A DNA stretch of 38,155 nucleotides from Verrucomicrobiota bacterium (GTDB lineage Bacteria; Verrucomicrobiota; Verrucomicrobiia; Limisphaerales; JAFGQR01), in contig JAFGQR010000182.1 of NCBI GenBank assembly GCA_016935555.1, forward strand, positions 1 to 38,155. Direction: 5' to 3'. This document shows positions 9,194 through 17,638 of this stretch, piece after piece. The notes under the pieces are model-generated. The model ran no database searches, was not told the DNA's origin, and saw only the letters and a list, made by a program, of their open reading frames with translations. The first letter of the stretch is position 1. Each line of letters begins with the position of its first letter. The position numbers were made by a program, and so were the translations under genes.

Positions 9194-9240
9194 GCCGCGC
9201 ACCGTGTCCGGGCTGATCCGAGTCCTGCCCGGTGCGCGGC
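9194..9240 (-). terminator. Strong inverted repeat after the giant minus-strand gene (possible terminator)
   Basis: Perfect 11-base arms (GCCGCGCACCG at 9194-9204, complement at 9230-9240) enclose a 25-base loop, about 20 bases beyond the stop codon at 9261. A second small hairpin (CCCGG/CCGGG at 9179-9192) follows directly. There is no T-run on the minus strand, so intrinsic termination is not certain. It could equally be a 3'-end stabiliser, or act within the 273-base leader of the DUF3300 gene. Confidence 0.35.
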
Positions 9241-9260
9241 GATCGGCGTCTGGCGCCCGG

Positions 9261-12200
9261 TCAACGCTTGGGAGGTGCGACTTCACGCACGACGGCGCCG
9301 AACTCGGGGCTCAGGACGAGCACCGCGAGGCGCTGCGTGTTGTCGAGTTCGTTCGTGTTCAGCGAGGCGTAGTCGAAGCGCCCCCGCAAGTCGGTGTAGC
9401 CGTCCTTGAAGAACTTCACCTGGCCGCTTGCGGACTTCATGTAGACTTTGACGTAGGCGCCCGGGACGGTTTTTCGGGACGTGGCGTGGGTCACGACCAA
9501 TTGTCCGTAGGCCTCGATCAACTGGAGTTTGAGGGTGTTGGCGTAGTAGGCCTGGGTTCTGCGGATGCCTGCGCCGAGGGCTTCCACCATCACGTTCCGA
9601 GCCTGAAACTCCGCGGGCAGGGCGACGGTGGCTGTTTCCTTGTCCCGGGGCAAGTCCACCGGCAGGCTCGACACGGGCCGGATGAACGAGAACTGCGCTG
9701 CGGCGTCCTGCAGGAAGGGGTTGCGGGAGAACAACAGTTCGATATCCATCGGGTACAAGTTCAGCACGCAGCGGGTCAGGTTGCGATAGTCGAGCCGGAT
9801 CTGACCCGCTTCGACCTGCATGTCCAAAGCGGGTTCGGTTGCCGCCAGCGCTCCCTGGGCCTGATCCCGACTTTCCTTGTCCGCCACGCCGGCGGGCGCG
9901 CCGTCGAGTTCGTCGAGCTGGCTGAGCATGTGGGCGAAGAGGTTTCGCCAGCGGGTCACCGGCGCGGTGGCATGGGCTTTGGCGAGTTGCCGCGCGGTGC
10001 GGACGTCGCCGCGATACAGCGCGAGGAAGGCTCCGAGGTAGTCGGCTTGCAGGGTTTCGGGCACCGCCTTGCGGTCGACGCGTGCGAACCAGTCGAGGGC
10101 CTCCTCGATGCGGTCCTGCAGCGCCAGGTAGCAGGCCACAGCCAGTTTGTCCTGGTCGCTGAGCGCGGCCTTGTAGCCCAGGAGCCTCATGAACCGCTGG
10201 TAGTGCTCGCGAAACCGGTTGTTGAGGATCTTGCGATGGGCTCCCACCTGGTGGGCGCGCGGATTGACCAGCGGCGCGTATTCCAGGTGCTGGTAAGCCA
10301 GCCGCTCGACCGGATCCAACACCAGCAGCGGCGACGCGAGATGCAGACCGCAGCGGTCCGCGAAGGGCGAGTGCTGCAGAAAGGCGCGGATCCTGTCCGG
10401 ATCGTTGTGCAGGACGCCGTAGGACCACAGCGTCAGGTTCCAGGCGTGGCGCTGTCCGAGCAGCGAGGTCGCCTCGCGGAACCAGTCGCGGTCCTTCATG
10501 CGCCACGCGATCTCGTGAAGGTCGAGGCGATGGAGATTGGCCTGCTTGAAAAACGCAAGGACCTCCGCCGGCGTGCCGTGCTGCGACAGCCATGCCCACG
10601 ACGTCTTGTCAATACGCGTCAGGCGCTCGACGACGTTGAAGGCGAACGGCGCGGCGCCGGCGACGACGCGGTCTTGGCGCGCGACGGTGACGGGGTAGTG
10701 GGGATATTGGCCTGGGGCGGGGAAGTAGAAATAGTATTCGAGCTTTTGCGTGCTGTAAGGTTCAAGCACCACGTAGACGCCGCGGGTTGCCAAGCCGCCG
10801 CCCACGGGGATGGCGCCGACGGGGATCTGCAGCAGCAATTGCAGCTTCTGGCGGCTGCCGCGGGGGTTGGTCAGCACCACCTCCGCCCCATACACCACGC
10901 GCGGCAGGAATTCCTCGGTGACATACTTCTCGATCTTCTCGTTGTTCTCGTGCCGGTAGCGGTCGTCGGCCCGGAAGAAGTGCTGGGCGACAATCATGCC
11001 GGCGGTGTCCTCGGCCTTGGGAGCCTCGCGGATTTCGCGGTGGAACACGACGAGCGGCGAGGCGGCTTGCAGGGTGTAGCGGAGGCCGTCCAGGGTTTCC
11101 TCGTGCCGGCCTGCCTGGAAGGGCAGGTCGAGCACCGCCAGGGCGAGCATCATGTCGGTGAAGTTGCGTGTGGCTTGGGGGAACGACTTCGACAGGAAGG
11201 GGTTTTGGGGGTCGTGTTGGGCGTAATCGGCCCAGAAGGTGTTGGCGGGGATCAAGTCGGCGAGCTGCTTGTCGATGGGGAGATGGTAATAGTTGTTCTC
11301 GGCCAGCTCCTTGGTGCGATCCAGTTTCTGGAAGAAACGCCGGGCCGAGTCGCGTCCCAGGATTTCGCGTGCAAAGAACCCCCGGGCAGGCTCCTCGGCA
11401 AGCCGCTCACCCTCTTCCGAAAGCGTCCGTCCGGCGACCCGTTGCCGCCGCGCAAGGTCGGCCCTGGCGCCCCTGGCGGCTTCAATCCCGGCGTCCAGGC
11501 GGTCGGCCAGAGCCCCGGCCCGTGTCGCCGGGGCTGTCGCCAGCACCGCCAGCGGTGGCTGCGGTTCCGCCTTGCTGGCCCTGAACCCAAGCCTGGCTTG
11601 CTGTGTTTCCTCCTCCTTCCGCCGCAGCTCGTCCAGGGCGCGCCGCACGCCGCCTTCGGTTTCCACCGCGCCGGTCTGCACGGCGGTGTCGAAGCGGCGG
11701 TTGAAGTCCTCCGGGTCCGGCGGGATGAGGTCGGCGAGGTCGCGCACGTGGCGGGTGATGGAGGCCTGCCTATCGGGAAGGCGTTGGGCGAGGAGGATGC
11801 GTTCGACGATGTTCAGGCGGTTGAAGCGCCAGGGATCGAGGTAGTCCTTGAGGTCGTGGCCAAGCAGCCAGCGGTCCATGAAGGTCTTGTCCTTCTTGTT
11901 CTGGAGATAGGGCTTGATGACGTCGCGGAAGAACCCGGGGTCCTTGTGATAAAGGAAGAAGCTCAACTCGTGGCAGGCGTATTTCGAATACAGGTCTTGC
12001 TTTTGGGCGGGGTCCAAGTCGGGCCAGGTGGTGACGAAGGAGAAGGTCTCGAAGGTGCTGTTGGTGCCGAGGGTTGCCAGCAACCGGTAGGCCTTGGCCA
12101 CGGTGTCGCAGATCTCGAAACGCGCCGTCGTGGCGTCCGGAATCGCAAAGCCGCCCCGGGATGGCACGGTCGTGATGAGCTTCTGTTCGGAATAGCGTTT

Positions 12201-15200
12201 CGCGGGATTCAACCCGCCGGCCAGCCGAAGCTCGCGCATCTCGACCGGCGTGTCGTCGAGGGCCACGTCCTTCAGGACGGTCGTGATCGGGTCCACGGCC
12301 AGGATCCGCAACTGGGGTTTGCCCTTGAGGGTGTCCCTGGGGATTCGGATGCGGCCCTGCGGGTCGGGCACGAGGTTCAGCAGCACGACGGAAGGGTGTT
12401 TGAGGAAATCGACCGACGCATAGCCTTCAGGCGGCTCCGGGGCGGGCTCGGCCGGGGCGTGCGGGGTCGCGGCGGGCCGGGGCACGGCGGCGGAAGCGCC
12501 GCCATACTCCGCGCCTTTGGCGAGTGTCTCCGTCTGGGTGTCGGTGTCGCGCACCGCCCACGGGTTGAGCAGCAGGCCGGGGCGTTCGAGCATGTTGCCG
12601 GGGAACTTCCTGGCCAGCTGCCGGTCGAGGATGTAGCGGTATTCGTCTCCAATATCGCGTCCGGACTCATAGAACGTGCGGGCAGGCCGCCACACCTGTT
12701 GCTGGAGGCCGGGCGCGCCGGTGAAGCCCAGTTTTGCGAACACGTCGTAGGCCGGCAGGTAGCGGGTGGCGAACACGTGGACCCGCGTGAACGGGGTGGC
12801 ATGGGCGAGCCGGATGGTCACCGTCTCGGCGCCGGGTTCGACTGCGGCGACCTGCAGGGGCGCCAGTCGGAGACGCTCCAGCGCGCGCCGCGCCGAGAAC
12901 GTGAAGCCGTCCCGGTCCTCGCCCCGCGTGACCGCCACGGCAATCTCCCGCGCCTCGCGTTTGAGCCACAGGGAATAGTCGCCTGCAGGCAGGTTCCGCA
13001 GCTCGAGGAAAGCGCCCTCGAGCGCGAGCGCCTCGCGCCAGTCCTTGACGAACCGCCCGCGCCGCACTTCGAGCAGGGACACGTCGCGGAGCGGTTCGGC
13101 CCCGTCGACAATCCACGGCACGCGCAGCGTCTCGCCGGCGCGGCCGTGCAGCTGCGCCGGGTAGGCGCAGGCTCCGCGCGACACCGGCCATCGCGGCTCG
13201 CGGCCGGCCGGTTCCTTGACGCGGAACCATTCGATGTCCCCCAAGTCCCCCAGCCAGGCCCGGCCCCGGCCGTCGGTCTGGAGTTCCACATGCACCTGGT
13301 CCCGAAACTGCCGATGCTTGAAGGCGCATGCCAGCGGTTCGCCCGGCAGCGGCTCGCCGTTCTTGCCCCGCAACTCGACGACGTACCCCTCACGCGTCCG
13401 GCTGACGTGCAGGTCCTGAACGGCCTGGGTGCGGTCGATGCCATTGAGCGTGAAGGTGGTGCCGCTGCTCAGGTCCTGTTTCTTGTTCTGGCTGATGTTC
13501 CGGATCCGGGCCTTGAGGGTGGCCGTGAGCCGGACGGCGTTCTCCGGAACCAGAATCTCGCAAACCGTCTCGGCGTCCTCGCGCAGCTTCAGCCCGGCGA
13601 ATTCCTTTTCCGTGGCGATGCCTTGCAGGTCGGCGGTCCGGATCACAAGCCTGGGCTCCTCGAGCAACTCGAGGCTCGCGGGCCGGCCGCTCACGCGCAA
13701 CACGGGCCGGATCGCCACCCGCGCCTTTTCACGACGGATGAGCGATTCGCGGTCCACGTAGATGCCTGCGCTCAAGTCGTAGTGCTCCGCCAGGTGGCTG
13801 AACCGCGCGATCGACGCAAACCCGTCCTGCCGCACGATCAAGGTCTCCACCCGCGGCTCGGTGCTGAACGGAACCAGAATCCGGCCGTCCCCGCCCGCAA
13901 CGAATTCGCGGCCGCCCAGCCAGGCGCGCGCGTCCGGCAAGCGCCGGCTTGCCTCGTCCAGCACGGTGAAGGCGTGGCCGGCCGCGGTGACTTCCTGGAG
14001 CACGCCGAGCCGGCCCTTCTGCACCAAGGCGCGGCTGCTTTTGCCGTTGCCGATGAGTTCAACGACATAGGCGCCGCGGCGTTTGAGTTCGGGAAATTCG
14101 AACGTTCGGGCGACGCGGCGTTCGGGCGTTTCGGAGTATTGGACGCGGCGCTCGGAGGAGGCGACCAAGCCGTCGAGGTTGAGGGCGAGGTTCAACGGCT
14201 GGCCCGTCTCGCGGTAGTAGTTGAAGGTGTTGATCTCATAAACCTTCACGATCAACACCGGCACGTTCTTGACAAACGCCCTCAGCCGGACCGCCGCCTC
14301 GGCGCCGAAAACGTCGGGATTGTCCGGGGCGAACTCGATGTCCACCCGCTCTTTCAGCCGGCGGTAGTCGTCCGGCGAAAGCAGCGGCGCCCACTGCTGC
14401 GGGTCGCCGATGCCGTGGACGATCTTCGCCTCGGCGAACAGGCGCCTTAGGAAATCGTCGCGGAGCCAGGGGCGGTAGATCTCGTCATTGGGCGCCTCAT
14501 GGAGCAGGTGCAGCAAATACTCCCGGACCAGGGGCTCCTCGTTGCCCACCGGCGGGAGCGAGACGAGTCCGAACCCGCGGTCGAGCCTGGCCATGTGCTC
14601 CTCCCGGGGAAGCTGTTTCCGGATCTCCTCCCGCAGGTAAGGCACGTGCCGCGGCAGCTTCACGTAGGCGAGAAACCGGTCGTGATCGTGGAGACCCTGT
14701 TTCCGGTCGTGGCGGAGGCGATGGTAAAGGACGTGGGCTTTGAGGGAGTTGTGAACGGGCTCGAGCGTTTCCACAAACGCCCAGACCCGTTCCAGGTAAG
14801 CCCCGCGGGCGGCGCTGTCGGTGTCGAGGTCCGCTTCGTTCTCGGGTGCCAGGGCGGCGAGGTAGGCGTTGACGAACGCGACTTCGTTGCGCAAGCCGGC
14901 TTCTCTCCGCAACAAGGCGTCCATCTGGTCAAGGGTCAAACACTTGTGGATCTCCAGGCTCCCAAACCCGCGGCTGTCGCGATGCTTCAGATCCGCCAGG
15001 ACCAGGTCCACAAGCCCCGGGAAGTCCGGACGCGTCAGGCGCGCCAGCAGGTTGCGGCGCTGGTCGCCAGTCAGAACCGGCCCGGCCGCCAGCTCCAGCC
15101 CGGCGTTCTCAATCCGCTTCAGATCGCGCGGCTCCTCGGCCAGCGCCCGCTTGAGAAGCGTCCCGGCGCGGATCAGGGACTCGTCCAGCTTGGTGGGGGC

Positions 15201-15698
15201 GGCGCTGCGCCGTTCGCCGGTCTTGCGGGCGTGATCGAATCGAAGATCCAGCTCCTTTCTCAGGTAGTCGAGCGTCTTCTGCGGCTGCCGCTCGTAATCG
15301 AGCAGCGCCTGCCGATTCAGCAACTCCCGCGCACGCTCCGTGACCTTGCCGTTCCGGTCGCGCGTCCAGCGGTTCATGACCTCCTCGAACCGGTCCCGCT
15401 GCCCGGTGTTCTGGGCCTGCAACGCGTGGTAATAGAAATACTCGTCCGTTCCGGGAACCAGCTCCCTGAGGGCGGCTTCCCGGTCGGACGCCAGGGCAAA
15501 GGTCTCCACATAACCGATCTCCTGGGCGCACACCCGCAAGGCCACCACGACCCCCACCCCCATCACCCACCCTGCTTTGAACACAGCTGCCCGCCGCCGG
15601 CGCCACGCCGGGATGAACACGGTGCGCTTGAGGATGGGTCCGGCAAGGAGCCGGCAGAAGAGGCGTGGACAGCGCAGACTCGGAGTGCGGGTCTTCAT
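9261..15698 (-). CDS. Giant exported protein, macroglobulin-like, no thioester
   Basis: The 2145-residue product has a long basic N-region and a hydrophobic stretch at about 43-56, with likely cleavage after VCA near 58, so it should be exported. I cannot assign it to a family with certainty. The middle (about 480-700) follows the order seen in bacterial alpha-2-macroglobulins: a KVYEINTFNYY strand, a GAYVVELIGNGK strand pair, a carboxypeptidase-regulatory-like segment (LDEASRRLPDARAWL), then YVDRESLIRREKARV where those proteins have a YtDRPlYRPGqtV motif. No thioester CGEQ motif is present. A Pro/Ala/Glu linker lies near 1075-1095; the second half is helical and Arg/Leu-rich; the C-terminus has TDLRGRFDYASLN, typical of a regulatory Ig-like fold. 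ATG 15698 is chosen over ATG 15773 because it opens directly into the signal region. A surface-protection or protease-trap role is only a hypothesis. Confidence 0.82.
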   Translation of the reverse strand: MKTRTPSLRCPRLFCRLLAGPILKRTVFIPAWRRRRAAVFKAGWVMGVGVVVALRVCAQEIGYVETFALASDREAALRELVPGTDEYFYYHALQAQNTGQRDRFEEVMNRWTRDRNGKVTERARELLNRQALLDYERQPQKTLDYLRKELDLRFDHARKTGERRSAAPTKLDESLIRAGTLLKRALAEEPRDLKRIENAGLELAAGPVLTGDQRRNLLARLTRPDFPGLVDLVLADLKHRDSRGFGSLEIHKCLTLDQMDALLRREAGLRNEVAFVNAYLAALAPENEADLDTDSAARGAYLERVWAFVETLEPVHNSLKAHVLYHRLRHDRKQGLHDHDRFLAYVKLPRHVPYLREEIRKQLPREEHMARLDRGFGLVSLPPVGNEEPLVREYLLHLLHEAPNDEIYRPWLRDDFLRRLFAEAKIVHGIGDPQQWAPLLSPDDYRRLKERVDIEFAPDNPDVFGAEAAVRLRAFVKNVPVLIVKVYEINTFNYYRETGQPLNLALNLDGLVASSERRVQYSETPERRVARTFEFPELKRRGAYVVELIGNGKSSRALVQKGRLGVLQEVTAAGHAFTVLDEASRRLPDARAWLGGREFVAGGDGRILVPFSTEPRVETLIVRQDGFASIARFSHLAEHYDLSAGIYVDRESLIRREKARVAIRPVLRVSGRPASLELLEEPRLVIRTADLQGIATEKEFAGLKLREDAETVCEILVPENAVRLTATLKARIRNISQNKKQDLSSGTTFTLNGIDRTQAVQDLHVSRTREGYVVELRGKNGEPLPGEPLACAFKHRQFRDQVHVELQTDGRGRAWLGDLGDIEWFRVKEPAGREPRWPVSRGACAYPAQLHGRAGETLRVPWIVDGAEPLRDVSLLEVRRGRFVKDWREALALEGAFLELRNLPAGDYSLWLKREAREIAVAVTRGEDRDGFTFSARRALERLRLAPLQVAAVEPGAETVTIRLAHATPFTRVHVFATRYLPAYDVFAKLGFTGAPGLQQQVWRPARTFYESGRDIGDEYRYILDRQLARKFPGNMLERPGLLLNPWAVRDTDTQTETLAKGAEYGGASAAVPRPAATPHAPAEPAPEPPEGYASVDFLKHPSVVLLNLVPDPQGRIRIPRDTLKGKPQLRILAVDPITTVLKDVALDDTPVEMRELRLAGGLNPAKRYSEQKLITTVPSRGGFAIPDATTARFEICDTVAKAYRLLATLGTNSTFETFSFVTTWPDLDPAQKQDLYSKYACHELSFFLYHKDPGFFRDVIKPYLQNKKDKTFMDRWLLGHDLKDYLDPWRFNRLNIVERILLAQRLPDRQASITRHVRDLADLIPPDPEDFNRRFDTAVQTGAVETEGGVRRALDELRRKEEETQQARLGFRASKAEPQPPLAVLATAPATRAGALADRLDAGIEAARGARADLARRQRVAGRTLSEEGERLAEEPARGFFAREILGRDSARRFFQKLDRTKELAENNYYHLPIDKQLADLIPANTFWADYAQHDPQNPFLSKSFPQATRNFTDMMLALAVLDLPFQAGRHEETLDGLRYTLQAASPLVVFHREIREAPKAEDTAGMIVAQHFFRADDRYRHENNEKIEKYVTEEFLPRVVYGAEVVLTNPRGSRQKLQLLLQIPVGAIPVGGGLATRGVYVVLEPYSTQKLEYYFYFPAPGQYPHYPVTVARQDRVVAGAAPFAFNVVERLTRIDKTSWAWLSQHGTPAEVLAFFKQANLHRLDLHEIAWRMKDRDWFREATSLLGQRHAWNLTLWSYGVLHNDPDRIRAFLQHSPFADRCGLHLASPLLVLDPVERLAYQHLEYAPLVNPRAHQVGAHRKILNNRFREHYQRFMRLLGYKAALSDQDKLAVACYLALQDRIEEALDWFARVDRKAVPETLQADYLGAFLALYRGDVRTARQLAKAHATAPVTRWRNLFAHMLSQLDELDGAPAGVADKESRDQAQGALAATEPALDMQVEAGQIRLDYRNLTRCVLNLYPMDIELLFSRNPFLQDAAAQFSFIRPVSSLPVDLPRDKETATVALPAEFQARNVMVEALGAGIRRTQAYYANTLKLQLIEAYGQLVVTHATSRKTVPGAYVKVYMKSASGQVKFFKDGYTDLRGRFDYASLNTNELDNTQRLAVLVLSPEFGAVVREVAPPKR

Positions 15699-16333
15699 AG
15701 TGTCAGTCCGTTCTTGCAGGACGCGCCCCAATCGGACTCGGAGCGTTGAGGAGCGTCGGGGTTGGGGGAGCATGCGCGGGGCGAACCGGGATTAGCGGCG
15801 CCGCGCCGCGTGAAACCGCTTTGCGCATGTCGAGGGCTTGAGTTGTTCACGGCACGTCAGGTCGTTCGACCGCTTTCAAGCGCGTCGCCCCGCGCACGTC
15901 CGCGGTGCCGCCGGGGCGATACGCCATCAGCTTCCGATCATACGACCCCCGAGCGCAAGGTTTCTTAGCGGGAAGAGCAACGTGGACAAATTGGACGGTG
16001 AGCCCCCGCAGGGCTGGGGCGCGCGCTGGCAGGCGAGGGTGGCAACCCGGTGCGGGCGCAGGCGGGGGAGGGTGCAAGGGGCTTGCAAAGATCTGGCGTT
16101 CCTACGGGCAAGAGCGTTACCCTGGGCGGCATGATTGACGTCAACGCAGTCAGGGGACGCGCCAAGGGCGGCCAGCAGCGGCGTTCCAGAGCGGCAGCGG
16201 CGGATGCCGGAGCCGCCGTCCGGGGGGCGCGTCGAAACGCGGAGGGGCTGGCCGCGGGGCTGCCGGGGCCGGGCGCCGCCGCTGTGGCTTGGCATGGAGG
16301 AGCAGCCGGAAGGCCTGGCCGCGGAATGGAACC
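15699..16333. other. 635-base gap between divergent genes; no certain gene
   Basis: This GC-rich stretch separates the giant minus-strand gene from the UroD-like gene, so it should hold both promoters, though no convincing -35/-10 pair was found. Small hairpins are visible at 16073-16087 (TGCAAG/CTTGCA, GGG loop) and around GGGTGGCAACCC near 16038-16049. Frames on both strands are open for up to about 120 codons, but their Arg/Ala/Gly/Pro-rich translations resemble non-coding high-GC frames. One of them (16131-16337, 68 codons) ends in an ATGA overlap with the next gene and is noted under findings. No riboswitch was recognised. Confidence 0.5.
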
Positions 16334-17326
16334 ATGAGCATCGCTTTCACACCGGTCGTCTATGAACACGCCGCCCGCTTTGTCGGGCGCACGCCGTGGG
16401 ACGTGTCCCGCGATGAACAACTCATGTTCGAGGGCCATCGCCGCGCCTATCTCGAATACCATCACCAGGTGGTCGCGGTCGGGATCGACATCTACAATCT
16501 CGAAGCCGAGGCCTACGGCGCCCGGGTTGAATTGTGCGGGGGCGATGCCATTCCCGCCATTCACCAGCCGCTTTGGTCGTCGCTGGACGACGGCCTGGCG
16601 GTGAAACCCTTCGACCCGGACCGGGACGGCCGCGTGGCCATGCTTATCCGAGTCGGCCAGCGGTTGAAACGCGAGTTTCCGGACGCCGACGTCCGCATCC
16701 CGGTGGCGGGGCCGTTCTCGATCGCGTTCAATCTGCGCGGCATCGCGAACCTGTGCGAGGACACCATCACGCGACCTGAGGACACCGGCAGGATGCTATG
16801 GCGGCTGGCCGAGAACCAGGCGGTCCTGTGCCGCGCGGTCGCCCGGGCTGGGCTCGACGTGGCGTTCTTCGAATCGGCCGCGGCACCGCCGATCCTGTCG
16901 CCGCGCCATTTCCGCGAGGTGGAACTGCCGGCGCTGAAGCGCGTGCTGGCCGTGGCGGCCGAGTGCATCGGGCATCCGGTGCCGTGCATTATGGGCGGCA
17001 ACACGTTTCCCATCCTCGACGACCTCCTCTCCACGGGCACCAATTACCTCGCTTGCAACGTGGAGACGGACCAGGCCGCGTTTGTGGAGCGCGTGGCCCG
17101 AACGCACCCGCACGTCGCCATGCGCGTCAACCTCGACCCGGGCGTCGTCGCCTGCTCCGACCCGGAGCGGATCCGTCGCGCCGTCGACCGCGTGCTGGAG
17201 ATTGTGGGCGACCGGCCGAACTGTGTCATGGGCACCGGCGCCATGCCACTCGAAACGCCGCCCGAAAACATCCGGCTCATTCGCGACTATCTCGCGAGCC
17301 GCGACGCCGGGCGGATGGCAGGCTGA
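16334..17326 (+). CDS. Uroporphyrinogen decarboxylase-superfamily protein (MtaA/CmuA-like)
   Basis: This 330-residue protein has the overall pattern of the URO-D superfamily barrel: a VRIPVAGPFSIAF strand-loop, AGLDVAFFESAAAPPILSP, CIMGGNTFPILDDLL, MRVNLDPGVV and a final GAMPLETPPENIRLIRDYL. The last block matches the methyltransferase branch (MtaA/CmuA: 'PxxTPxENI') better than heme-pathway HemE. In that branch zinc is held by His/Cys residues. The candidates here are His214, Cys218 and Cys297, although the usual close His-x-Cys spacing is replaced by HPVPC. Members act in corrinoid-dependent methyl transfer, but no corrinoid protein lies nearby, so the substrate is unknown. ATG 16334 is chosen because CGGAA lies seven bases upstream and it removes a non-conserved 15-residue extension. 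It stands alone ahead of the ybh operon. Confidence 0.8.
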   Translation: MSIAFTPVVYEHAARFVGRTPWDVSRDEQLMFEGHRRAYLEYHHQVVAVGIDIYNLEAEAYGARVELCGGDAIPAIHQPLWSSLDDGLAVKPFDPDRDGRVAMLIRVGQRLKREFPDADVRIPVAGPFSIAFNLRGIANLCEDTITRPEDTGRMLWRLAENQAVLCRAVARAGLDVAFFESAAAPPILSPRHFREVELPALKRVLAVAAECIGHPVPCIMGGNTFPILDDLLSTGTNYLACNVETDQAAFVERVARTHPHVAMRVNLDPGVVACSDPERIRRAVDRVLEIVGDRPNCVMGTGAMPLETPPENIRLIRDYLASRDAGRMAG

Positions 17327-17638
17327 GTCGACGCCAATCCCCGTGTCGATGACCCACAACACCGCCGCCGTCACCGCGGCTGCCACCTGCACCGCCGTGG
17401 CGTTCACGTGCGGCACCTTGCGCCGCGCACCCTCGATGCTCAGGCTGTTGCCCGCCCACCAACACGGATATCGATGCGTCATGCTCGCGCGTCCCCCACC
17501 CCGGCTTGGCTCCGTGATCGACGACCGCGGTGGTCGTGTTCCGCCCCTGCTGGGAGCCGTCGCCAGCAAGCCGGAAATGCCGCTGCCCATGCGGCGTTTC
17601 TTCCGGGGAGTCCATCGGATCGTCGAGGAGGCCTCGCC
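17327..17638 (+). other. 312-base leader of the ybhGFSR operon; possible small ORF
   Basis: The only plus-strand candidate is a 97-codon frame from ATG 17349 to TGA 17642, whose stop overlaps the GTG start of ybhG by four bases (GTGA). It could be a translationally coupled leader or the remnant of a regulator. However, its ATG has no Shine-Dalgarno and the translation resembles no family I know. In enterobacteria a TetR-type regulator (CecR/YbiH) precedes ybhG; nothing of that kind is seen here. No clear promoter or terminator was found. Confidence 0.4.
17626..17631 (+). promoter_or_regulatory. Perfect Shine-Dalgarno fixing the GTG start of ybhG
   Basis: AGGAGG stands seven bases ahead of the GTG at 17639. 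It decides for this start against the longer open frame beginning at 17408, whose extra residues are low-complexity and precede the membrane anchor. Confidence 0.75.

Noticed and set aside
8118-14450. Plus-strand open frame of 2110 codons
   Set aside because: It lies antisense to the DUF3300 gene and the giant minus-strand gene and its translation is Gln/Val/Gly/Arg-rich without domains. Long antisense frames are expected at this GC content.
9261-15698. Classical alpha-2-macroglobulin assignment
   Set aside because: The thioester motif is absent and the second half does not follow the complement-like domain order, so only a macroglobulin-like middle is claimed.
15960-16130. Cobalamin riboswitch before the URO-D-like gene
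   Set aside because: No B12-box-like core or matching paired elements could be found; only small unrelated hairpins.
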